From Erigeron canadensis (taxonomy: Eukaryota; Streptophyta; Magnoliopsida; Asterales; Asteraceae), in contig NC_057763.1 in NCBI RefSeq assembly GCF_010389155.1, positions 37,120,645 to 37,184,644 on the forward strand: DNA of 64,000 nt, given 5' to 3'. Shown here in pieces: positions 50,140 to 60,090 of the stretch (positions within the stretch are counted from its first letter, which is position 1; each line of letters starts with the position of its first letter). Below the pieces are notes generated by a model, which was not told the DNA's origin, did no database searches, and saw only the letters and a program-made list of their open reading frames with translations. Position numbers and translations under genes: made by a program.

Positions 50140-51145
50140 CTTTATTATCTTTGTTGTTGTTTTTTTTATTGCATAAAGTATTATTTATGAATAAATAATT
50201 TTAAAAAGTTTGTTGATATTTTTTTTTGTAAATATCTACTTTTATTTTATAGAAGAATTCTTTATTTATATAAAAAACTTATTTTATTAAAAAATATTAA
50301 TATATCAAATTATAGATCCATGATGATTTTAATTGTGTATTTACATATTTATTTATTTTTAGCAATAAATTTGAGTTTTAGAAGAAAAAATTTTATTATT
50401 TATAAAAAAAAAAAATAATAAAATAATATTTTATTTTTATAAAAGATCATTTTTTAAAGTTTTTATTTGTATAATTCTTTTTTATTATTTTTGATTTCCT
50501 TTCTTAAAGGGTTAACCGGAAAAAATATCTTAATTTTTTGTATTGCATTAGTACATGTACGTCTACCATTCAAGGTTTAAATTAGCTCAAATCAGATTTT
50601 ATCAACTCCATGTGGTGGAGTCCATTTAAGATTTCAAGTACATTTATCAATGTTTTACATGAAATTAAGGCACTACTTCCGATTTACTTAAATTTTTTTA
50701 TATAAAAAGTAAATAAATATGAAAATAAATAATTAAAATCATCATGGATCTATAATTTGATATATTAATAGTTTTTAATAAAATAAATTTTTTATAAAAG
50801 TAAAGGTTTTTTTATAATATAAAAGTAAATATTTACAAAAAATATCAATAAACTTTTTAAATTTATTTATTCCTAAATAATACTTTATGTAATAAAAAAC
50901 AACAACAACAACAACAATAATAATAATAAGGATTAATTACGTAAATAGTACCTAGACTTTGCACCATATTAATAATTACCTAACTATAGTTTAAAATTTA
51001 CGGTAGTCATACCCCAACTTAACGGCCAAACTGACGCCCGTCAAGTTAAGGTATGATCCGAGATTCCGAGTGCATAAATGACAAGTTGGGGTATGACTAT
51101 CGTAAATTTTAAACTATAGGTATGTAATTAGTAATACGGTGTATA

Positions 51146-51455
51146 CATGGGAGGCCCGGAGGGGGTGCAAGCAAGACATCTGTCCGGGACACAATTTTGA
51201 GGGGGGCACAAAAATTTTAAATTTTTTTATATATTATATTATATATTTAAAGGTTTTAGGTAAAATAAAACAACTATTAGAGTAAAACAAATAAACAATA
51301 TATGTAAAAGTATAATATTATAATGTCTATCATGTTGTTAATGTTATAATGTCTCAGTTGTATAATAAAAATTTGCTTATACAGTTGAATTCCTTAGAGT
51401 TAGGACATTTTTTCTCGGTTTGTACTGGGCACTTGATTTTTCAGGGTCGTTACTG
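51146..51455. mobile_element. 310-bp insertion inside the palindromic element
   Basis: Compared with the left arm, the right arm is interrupted after GGTGTATA (51138-51145) and resumes after GGTGTATT (51456-51463). The paired 8-mers differ by one base and look like an hAT-length target duplication. The inserted sequence begins CATGGGAGGCCCGGAGGG and is AT-rich after the first 80 bases. It contains no complete frame. The superfamily is inferred only from the 8-bp duplication. Confidence 0.5.
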
Positions 51456-51501
51456 GGTGTATTTTCCAAGTACCATTTATGTAATTAACCCCTAAATTTT
51501 A

Positions 51502-54080
51502 TGATAAATGTAAAAATATAAAATAAATATAAAATTGTACATTTAACTATCAAAACTTTATTTTTACTTATAGATATCCTTATCCTTATTACCTTATCTA
51601 ATAAGAGAATAGAATATGAATAGTATTTTTCGTCTTTTTTGTGTCACCAAACAACACATAGCATATATTTAATGAACAGAAAAATAAAATAAAATTTAAG
51701 ATAGATGGAGTGGTAAACATCATTCTCTTTGATTCTAAAGGTCCTTAGTTCAAGTCTTTGTTGCACCTACTTTGATTTTTTTTACCAAGTCTTTGCTGCA
51801 CCTACTTTGATTTTTTTCTCTCCTTGCTTTTTGAGATATAAAGCCCCCTGAATTTTGTATTTTATGAAATGATATGTATTTTGTATTTCTCTCTTTGCTT
51901 GGTTCAAATCTTTTTCCTTTATAGACCCTTAAAGTTTGTATTTCATGAAATGATATGTATTTTGTAACTTTTTGGTTTTTATATAACTATTCTAAATTTT
52001 TTACCTTAAATTTTATACTTTATAAAAATGACATATGAGTTGTTGGTTTTTTTTCACATTTTTTTATGCATTTAGCTACTTTTTTTTTTTTTTTTTTAAC
52101 TTTTGTTTAATTTATTGCTTTTTTGGCTTTGTATTTTGTAAAAAAATATTTATACTTTGTAACATTATAATTTTTGTAGCATTTTTTTTAACATTATGTT
52201 TTATTTCATATTTCATTTGTATGTTCACAGTTTTAAAATGTTTGTGTTTTCTATAATGTTTTAAAAAAAAAATTAGCTATTTTTTGTAAAATTTTGTTTT
52301 ATATATATGTTATTCGATTTTTTTTGTTGTAATTTTTTTGTTCTCTTTTAACTTTTCTTTTTAAAGTTATTTACAGTATTTCATATGTGACAACTTATTT
52401 TTTTAATCGATTGTTTTCATATTGAACTAAACGAATAATACATGTTCTTTTGAAAAGTTTGTGGCTCTATTTTTTTATCAACAAACATAAACGCGCTTCT
52501 AAAAGCCAATGCCGTCCATCAGGCGGCTCGGGCTACCTAGTTAAGAATATATAACCTTTTATAACCACATCATCTGAGGTGCTAGCATTGGGGCTTCAAT
52601 TGGTAATAATGAATAAAAATTTCTAAATTTAGACCCTATATATAAGATTGCAAAACTCGTATACCTTCTTCGACAATGGTGAATTAGAGATGTCAACAAG
52701 ATTAGTTAAGGTTCAATTATTTTTTACTATTACCCATAAAAACAAAAATTGTTGATATTTATGTTAGATTACATGTTAAGTCAGGTCTTGTTTGTTTACA
52801 AGATAAAAAGAGAGGAGCACTCAAAAATCAGAGGAAAAGGTGAAACTTTAGCTTTTTTGTATGGAGCAACGTGCTTTTTACTAAGAAAAAGATACCTTAC
52901 CTTAATAAGTTTGTAGGTTTCCGTCTTTTCCTTCTGACCGTCTCGTGAACCCTCTTACACATGACCACCACACAAACACACATCTTCAATAAAATTTTTT
53001 TAACTATATTGCCAATCGCATGCTACCCTTACTTGTACGTATGAACTCTAATCCTTTCACAATGAGTCCACTTTTGATCTAGTCCCTTTCATGTTTATTT
53101 TAATGCCCTTTTTTGTTCGTACCAAAAGAGTGAATTTATTCACTCCAGATCGATTAGCATAACCAGTGTGATTTTTACATTGTAAATTTGTAATGATCTT
53201 AATATAAAATCTATATATGATCTACATATTTATGTGTGCGGAAAAAAATTTTTATGTGAATATCACATCTTTTTTTTTTTGTTGTTGAGAAAATGTGATA
53301 ATATCGGACTAGTTTGGTAAGTCTTAGAATTATGCTTACTAATCCAGTGTTATCACATGAATTTCATTTATTTCCTCTCTTGATCTTAAATGTTGATCCG
53401 TTATATGTCAGTGTTGGATTTTTATGTATACTTGTTATATATTTTAGTGTAATTGGATTTACTTGTTTGATCAGTAATGTCATAATAATACATTATATAT
53501 GACTGGAGGTGTAGAGTGCACGCATATTTGAATTTATTACGGAGTATGACCTTAGAGGTGAAGCCCCAAAGGTATGGGGGTCCGGGGGTAGCGTCCCTGG
53601 GAGCAGGGTCCAAGGGGCGGCAACCCCTGGCTGGGGTCGAGCATTTCCATTAAATTGCTATAGTAAAAATCACTATGGAAGTTTAATTTTTGGAACTTAA
53701 GGGACCAAAAGTGGCAATTCAAAAACCCTTGTAATTAACTGTTGTTTAGACAATTTATGAGCCAAGATAATGATATATACATCCGGTAACACAAACTCTG
53801 ATTATTCTTCTTTCTTTTCTTCTGGTTCTTTTCTCTTAAATATATACATACAGGAAATTCTTAATATTTGATTGTATCCGATTGAATAGTTTGAGTGAAC
53901 CGATAAATTGATTCAATTTGAAAGTGTTTAAGTGCCTTCAAAGATTGTTTATATTCAGTTATCTGTTCGTTATTTGCGAAATTCCTCAACAATACTTGTT
54001 GACTTGTTGTCTTATCAAATTAATCACATTTATCAGTTTTTATTTTAAAAATTGACTAGATTATTTCTGTATCCTTTGAG
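51502..54080. other. intergenic with a GC-rich island
   Basis: From 51700 to 52440 the plus strand is strongly T-rich; the 73-codon frame at 52035-52256 is a product of T runs, not a gene. Near 51708-51770 a tRNA-like GGAGTGGTAAACATCATT with GTTCAAGTCT may be a SINE head. A short GC-rich block at 53560-53640 (GGGGGTCCGGGGGTAGCG, then GGGAGCAGGGTCC and more G runs) stands out from the AT-rich surroundings and looks like repeat debris able to form a G-quadruplex. Confidence 0.4.
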
Positions 54081-54085
54081 GAGGT

Positions 54086-54533
54086 TGAAAGTCCCTTTGC
54101 CACCGGATCAACGAGATTAAGTAACTAATGTATAAGTTTGGAAATTCTTATACAAAAGCAATCAACAACACGAATACGAATATGAATAAACTGGAACTGT
54201 ATATTACTTCGGTAAATGCAATTACAAGTAATACACCAAGTTCGGAATATGAAAATACGAAAACAAAACGACTGAGAGATTCATAAGTTGCAACCAAAAC
54301 TCTCTCTCTCTCTCTCTCTCTGAAACCTAAACGTTACATCTATATATACATGCTTAAACATGGACCTGGCCGGGCCAACGTCTCGTGTAGGTCGAGCTCG
54401 ACCAAGTCAACACGTTGACCAACTCGAGGTTGACTTTATTATATGAAATAAAATAACGTTTATTACAAGTACATATTCAATAGACTCAAGACAAACTTCT
54501 ATAATGATGTTGTCACCTGGAAATGCACCAACA
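54086..54533 (-). repeat. 3' LTR of the non-autonomous element
   Basis: This copy is 448 bp. It holds a (CT)11 tract at 54300-54321 and the perfect 14-bp palindrome GGTCGAGCTCGACC at 54390-54403. The TGTTGG end lies at 54533 and the purine tract follows it at 54534-54546 (plus-strand coordinates). Confidence 0.9.
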
Positions 54534-54546
54534 GACTCCCCCTTGA
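54534..54546 (-). other. polypurine tract
   Basis: Minus-strand GTCAAGGGGGAGT directly precedes the 3' LTR. A purine tract here primes plus-strand DNA synthesis in LTR retrotransposons. Confidence 0.75.
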
Positions 54547-55707
54547 CATCAGCATTTAGAAGTTTTAGTCGATCTTCAAAGTCTTCACTTGTAATGCATG
54601 GAAATAGTAACAGAAATGCCCAATCAAGCACTCTTTGACTATTGCTATCACTTATGACAATCATTAGTTAAAAAAATCTACAATCAACAAATTTTCGTTA
54701 ACTAATAATGTTATGTCTTATTTCGGTAAGACTAGATCTTCATACGTTGCACATTGATCTTCAAACTGGAAAATCTCCGTATCCTTATGACAACTAACAA
54801 ATCCAAAACACAAATTGTAATTCTCCTTTAAACAGTAACATCCAAATTAAGCTCCAAGCAACATTGTCATGCCAAACATCATCACTTTAAAGTAATACAG
54901 ACATCATTGCCTCCTCATGCAATTCGGATATCATCACTTCAGACATTATGCAAAATATCATCGCTCAATCTATTTTGATCTTCAAGCTTAATCGACATAT
55001 GTTAAATAAGTTGAATCTCCAACAATCAGCATTGAATTTAATCAGCTCTCACAATGATAAGAAATTCTGTAACTTGAATTTCAGATATGCAGCACTCACA
55101 AGATCCATGTCTTCAACCAATAGTGTCTGATTTTGTCTTGTATCTTCATGAATTCACCAATCACCTAAAGTCTTTCATATCAAATCTCCCCCTCAAGGTA
55201 AGCATCTCCAAAATACATAGAGAACCACTTAATCTGCAACCTCTTCACTAGTCACCGGATTAATCATCTCTACACCATTGGCATTAAATAAATGTTTGAT
55301 TTTCAATTACTCGGCTACAAATGATTAACTTTATCACAAAAGCTTTTCGACAAAATCCCAAACACATGTTAAGCAAAGATCATGAACAGTTTACTCGGAT
55401 TTTCAATCACGGTCTTTAATCTTCATCTGATTCATTTGAATCACCTAATCTTAAATCAGGCGCTTTGGATCCAAAAACTAGGTCGGACACATGTCACATG
55501 GATTCAAAACCAGAAAGATGCCATGACTAAACCCTGATGAAACACCATGATCTTCATTGCTACGAACATCCAAGAATTTTGCATAGAAAACATGGAAGCT
55601 TTAAATTTTTATCCCCCCCCCCTTTTTCTCTACAAAATTCTTAAAACAGCCTATATGTTTGTTTTTGGTTTCAACACATCTCCTAATCTCATCTTCATCC
55701 CACGGTT

Positions 55708-55945
55708 GTTCACATATGCAATCCAGAGATAACATAGTAGCTCATTGCCATAACAACATCATGACACAATTGTTCACATATACAATAAAGAGATAACCCA
55801 ATAGCTCCTTGCCAAAACAACATCATGACACAGTTGTTCATGTATACAATCAAGAGATAACCCAGTAGCTCCTTTCCAAAACAACATCATGACACAGTTC
55901 ATATATACATTCAAAAGATAACTAGTAGCTCCTTGTTACAACAAC
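55708..55945. repeat. tandem repeat of about 64 bp, 3.7 copies
   Basis: Units start at 55708, 55772, 55836 and 55897, each beginning GTTCA(C/T) and carrying GAGATAAC, TAGCTC and AACAACATCATGACACA. The array is in the non-coding interior of the non-autonomous retrotransposon. The last unit is incomplete. Confidence 0.85.
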
Positions 55946-56395
55946 CTTTTTTCTTGGTATTGAATTCCCTCTAAGATTTCTCTGAATCTTCTATAAAGGA
56001 TAAACTTCTAGTCGTCATTGATTTGAGTTGTCTAAATTTAGAACCTTAAGTTGATCAAGTTTTAAAGTCTAATGCTTTATTACAGAAATCGAACCAAAAC
56101 TCAAAGAGTTTACAAGTTCAATATTCCAACAAGCTTAGACCAAAACTAAATCAAAATTACAAGTTCTTGACAATTCGAAAAGTGATAAATTAGAATCCAA
56201 AGTTGATCAAGTTTACAAGTCCAAAACTCGATTAATAGATATGAAACCTAAACTCAAAAGAGTTTACAAGTTCAATATTTAGACAAGTTCAGAACCTAAA
56301 CGTAATCAAGATTGCAAATTCTAAATAAAAAAACAATCACTTGGAGCACAAAATTTGATTATATAGTCGAACAAGAGATAAAGGAAAAGCTTCAG

Positions 56396-56795
56396 AAAAG
56401 GTCGAGATTGAGCTCTAGAAAGGTCGAGGTCGAGCTCCAGTTGTGGTCGAGGTCGAGCTCCATATCTTAGGGAGGTCGAGGTCGAGCTTGGCCGAGCTCC
56501 AACTGTGGTCGAGGTCAAGTGATGTTCCCATAACCATTGGAAAGTAGACTCATTTACGAATTCGTGGCCGCTTGAATCATCAAAAACGGAGTTACGGTTT
56601 GAAAGTTATGGTCAAAACAAAATCAGGTCGAGTTTGACTAGTCTTGGTCGAGCTTGACTAGTCTTGGTCGAGCTTGACTGGTCTTGGTCGAGCTTGACTA
56701 GTCTTGGTCTAGCTTGGCTTGAATTTGGTCGAGCTTGACTAGTCTTGGTCGAGCTAGGGAAGGTTGGTCGAGCCTGAATTGTATGGTCGAGCTCA
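56396..56795. repeat. GGTCGAG repeat cluster inside the retrotransposon
   Basis: Two sub-clusters occur. At 56396-56520 GGTCGAGGTCGAGCTCC-type units repeat. At 56630-56795 a roughly 21-bp unit, GACTAGTCTTGGTCGAGCTT, repeats about five times with small changes. The GTCGAGCT core is the same as in the LTR palindrome. The antisense 65-codon frame over part of this is a by-product. Confidence 0.85.
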
Positions 56796-56901
56796 AATGG
56801 AGCGTTTGATGCTTATCTTCACCGAAAACCTTGAAGAATCAAATGTAAACACCTTAATCGTTGTTGAAACCTTAACCCCATACCTAAGGAATACCTCCAT
56901 T

Positions 56902-56914
56902 GGCTCTGATACCA
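56902..56914 (-). other. primer-binding site, initiator tRNA-Met type
   Basis: Minus-strand TGGTATCAGAGCC lies two bases inside the 5' LTR end. It is the standard primer site of plant Copia-type elements, complementary to the 3' end of initiator methionine tRNA. Confidence 0.88.
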
Positions 56915-56916
56915 AT

Positions 56917-57356
56917 TGAAAGTCCCTTTGCCACCGGATCAATGAGATTAAGTAACTAATGTATAAGTTCGGAAATTCTTATACAAAAGCAATCAACAAC
57001 ACGAACACGAATATGAATAAACTGGAACTGTATATTACTTCGGTAAATGCAATTACAAGTAATACACCAAGTTCATAATATGAAAATACGAAAACAAAAC
57101 GACTGAGAGATTCATGAGTTGCAACCAAAACTCTCTCTCTCTCTGAAACCTAAACCTTACATCTATATATACAGGCTTAAACATGGACCTGGCCGGGCCA
57201 ACGTCTCGTGTAGGTCGAGCTCGACCAAGTCAACACGTTGACCAACTCGAGGTTGACTTTATTATATGAAATAAAATAACATTTATTACAAGTACATATT
57301 CAATAGACTCATGACAAACTTCTATAATTATGTTGTCACCCGGAAATGCACCAACA
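56917..57356 (-). repeat. 5' LTR of the non-autonomous element
   Basis: This copy is 440 bp with (CT)7 at 57131-57144 and the same GGTCGAGCTCGACC palindrome at 57213-57226. It is otherwise about 97 percent alike to the other LTR by eye. Confidence 0.9.
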
Positions 57357-57699
57357 GAGGTTATTAAGAATAGATTTAGTACACATTAAGTAAGCAAGGC
57401 GGACTCAGGATGATGCACGTAAGGGTGTTCAGATTTTTTTGGTCCGAACCATATATTCCCGAATCCTCTCGTAGTTAAATTTGGAGAAATCAAACTGAAT
57501 TAGAATATAGTTGTTTGGTTTATGTCAAACCTGAATTGATTTAATAAATTAGTTTATAGTTTGGCTTTTGGTTTACTTAATACAAATTTGGGTTATCTTG
57601 AAAAACTAGATTTGATATGTCATTAGTGAAGTCAAGAATTTGGGTATCGGGTGACTAAACAGTTTATAAAAATATTAACAAATATATAAAATAGACCAC

Positions 57700-58790
57700 T
57701 GATAAACGCCTAATTCGTCTAATCTTAAAGTATGAAAACGAACATGTTTTGTGAATGTTAATAGACGATTAGGGCGTGTTTATGTTTGTTTAAGTGTTTC
57801 AGGTCTTTGGTGACAAATTGAAGTTAAATGGATCATAAACAAGTCAAGCAAAGTCAAGAAGTGTCAAGGCAAAAATCTGGAAAACTGCCATTTCTGGAGG
57901 GCAGTCTGGGACGGCCAGGAGGCAGTCTGGGACGGCCATAGCTGCATCAAAATTCCGAATTTAAAGGGTTTTATTAATTTTCAGTTTATAACTCCCTCAT
58001 GGACGAATTTGGAAGTTACCACTTCATATTTTCTCATCCCTGGGCAGTTTCCTAACACACACAATACCCCAATTTCATCATCAATTCATATTTTCATGAA
58101 GATCAAAGCCTTAATTGAAGAATCAATGATGAAGATTTTAGGCTAGGTTTTCTTTGATCATTCTCATGTGAATAATTATGTAAGACTTTTATGTTCAACC
58201 TTTCTCATATTCATGTTGGATTAGATGTTTAATTCTTAATTGTGTTTTGCATCTAATGTTGTTTGGATTTGAATGAATGATTACATGTTTATGACTTTGA
58301 ATGAATTTCATCCATCTTTTGGTTCCAAGTTATTGTTAATCATAGATTATTGAAAGAATCTCTCATGAACTTGTAATTCTATTTTAATGAATTGAAAATC
58401 TAGTTGTGTCAATTCCTCGGTTTTTCATTATCGTGAATCATCACAACCGATTAATTTAGTTCTTAAGTTCATTCATTCCAATCATTATAACAAATCATGT
58501 CTATGTGATTTCCAACGAATACAAGTTATGTTACATATTTGAAAACATAATTGGGAGCATGAGAATGGTCTATTTTGTTAATTGAAGTATCTTGTTAAGT
58601 TTATGTTAAATTTTAGTTTTAATCAAACAAATCAATCAATCAATCAGTTTTAAGTTTCATGTCTAGTTTAATTAACTTTGTAAAGTTATTCAACACTTTC
58701 CCTTGATTCCCTGTGGATACGATACTCTACTTACCCTAGATAATTAGTGGTAATTAGTTTTATTTTTGATCGGTTCAACAACATTGATCA
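57700..58790 (+). repeat. probable 5' LTR of a Ty3-type element
   Basis: The segment runs from TGATAAACGCC to ACATTGATCA, with TG...CA ends, and is placed directly before a primer-binding site. It includes a duplicated 20-bp GGCAGTCTGGGACGGCCA unit (about 57900-57942). The left border is chosen by the TG and composition only, since no second LTR is in the window to compare with. Confidence 0.55.
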
Positions 58791-58795
58791 AATTT

Positions 58796-58813
58796 TGGCG
58801 CCGTTGCCGGGGA
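58796..58813 (+). other. primer-binding site, tRNA-Asp type
   Basis: TGGCGCCGTTGCCGGGGA lies five bases after the LTR end. It is complementary to the 3' end of plant aspartate tRNA, including its CCA, a primer used by Athila/Tat-type Ty3 elements. Confidence 0.85.
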
Positions 58814-58967
58814 ATCGGTGTGCAAAGTGTTAAAGTTGTTTTCAATTTGTTAAAATTTTCAGAAAATACAAAAAGAAGTAGTCTAGTTTTGTTAGTAGCT
58901 TGTTTATTTTCTTTGCATTTTTGTATTTCCGAATTACGCTAGGTGTGTTATTTGTGTAGGTTATAGG

Positions 58968-60090
58968 TTGTTTATGCATACGAGGGATTCAAAGAAGAAA
59001 TCACCTTTGTTGTTTGATCCGGAAATTGAGAAAACAGCTAGGAGAAACCGAGTACTTCACCGTGCAAACATGAGTAATCCCGGAAATATGCCACCAATTA
59101 TTCAACCAACCGGAACCCAACAAGAACCTAACCTTGAACAAAATGTCCAACCCCAAAACCAACCTCAACAACAACATCCACCCCGCTCCGTGAGAAGCGG
59201 ATTCACAACTCCTCACCGAACTGGAACACCAACCTTTGTTGGAGAAGGATCACGGTATACGGAGTCGGTGTATGAAAGAGTTGATAATTGGAATGATGGG
59301 AGGTTCGATAATCATGATGGATATGATTGGAATGATGGAGATGATTATGGGCAACCACAAAACATTCAATATCCTCAATTTAACTAACCTCAATACATCA
59401 ACCCAAGAATTCCTCAAGGACCACCACCACATCACTACCGTCGTGGAGTCCCACCCATTAACCAACCACACAACCGTGCCATGCCAAACATGAACTATCA
59501 ACCTCCACCACAAGGAGTTGATAGTCATTTCCGACCCGCCATAGCCGTTAATGCCTCACCTATAGTACCACCGGTGTTGAGGGGTAGAGCTTTTGAAGTC
59601 AGACCTCAATGTTTGAGTATTTTACCAAGTTTCTATGGTAAAGCAACGGAAGAGCCTTATTTGCATTTGTCGGAGTTTGAGGCTATTTGTGGTACCATTG
59701 GAGGTCAAGGATTCTTTCCGGATGAAGTTAAACTAGTCTTATTTCAGTTCACTTTGAAGGATAAAGCAAAGCAATGGTTTTTATCATTGCCATCGGGTAG
59801 TATCTTTACATGGGCTGAAATGCAACAACAATTCTTGGATGAGTATTATACGATGCAAAAGACTAGTGATGCGAGAACTTCAATAAGAACTTTTCAGCAA
59901 CAATCGGGTGAAACTTTTCATGAGGCTTTCAAGAGGTTTAATGAATTGTTGAGAACTTGTACTCACCATGGAATTGCAAAATGGGAATTGATCACGGCTT
60001 TCTATGTGGTTTGCAAAATCGTCGAGGCTTAACAGAGTTACACATACAAAATTTGGGAAAAGAATCACTTTCATATCTTATAAAAAATAG
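58968..60090 (+). pseudogene. gag pseudogene of a Ty3 (Athila/Tat-like) retrotransposon
   Basis: The frame opens at 58968 (or the Met at 59070) with a Pro/Gln/Asn-rich N-terminal part. It meets an in-frame TAA at 59385-59387 and continues in the same frame through the retrotransposon gag domain (about 59590-60000). Recognisable blocks are LPSFYGKATEEPYLHLSEFE, FTLKDKAKQWFLSLP, TWAEMQQQFLDEYY and ETFHEAFKRFNELLRTCTHHG, the usual order for this domain. A one-base frameshift follows near 60006-60010; gag-like coding resumes in another frame to about 60085 and then stops. No protease, reverse transcriptase or integrase follows, so the element is truncated as well as broken. The native gag would package the element's RNA. 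Confidence 0.85.

Larger units (their letters stand above)
49839..51492. mobile_element. giant palindromic Mutator-like element with nested insertion
   Basis: The outer ends are GGGTTAATTACATAAATGG and its mirror, CCATTTATGTAATTAACCCC. They are flanked by TGAATTTTA (49830-49838) and TAAATTTTA (51493-51501), a 9-bp target duplication with one mismatch. Each arm begins with a unit that is itself an inverted repeat (49839-50072 and about 50937-51145 plus 51464-51492). The sequence inside also pairs: the left (TTA)n, GTTGTTG, ATTGCATAAAGTATTATTTA and onward matches the reverse complement of 50700-50935. The loop is about 50400-50640. No transposase is encoded. The right arm is split by a later insertion at 51146-51455. 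Confidence 0.75.
54086..57356 (-). mobile_element. complete non-autonomous Copia-type LTR retrotransposon
   Basis: The element is 3271 bp, lies on the minus strand and is flanked by GAGGT on both sides (54081-54085 and 57357-57361). Its 5' LTR is 57356-56917 (440 bp) and its 3' LTR 54533-54086 (448 bp). Both begin TGTTGGTGCATTTCC and end GGGACTTTCA. The LTRs differ by about a dozen substitutions and by (CT)11 versus (CT)7. Next to the 5' LTR is a primer-binding site TGGTATCAGAGCC, matching initiator tRNA-Met; next to the 3' LTR is a purine tract AAGGGGGAG. The 2.4-kb interior has no gag, protease, integrase or reverse transcriptase frame, so any movement depended on proteins from another element. 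The primer site and LTR start suit the Copia superfamily. Confidence 0.9.

Noticed and set aside
52035..52256. Phe-rich 73-codon frame resembling a membrane protein
   Set aside because: It is produced by T runs in low-complexity DNA; codon content and lack of context argue against a gene.
55708..55945. CRISPR array
   Set aside because: The 64-bp units are contiguous tandem repeats without spacers, inside an LTR retrotransposon of a plant genome.
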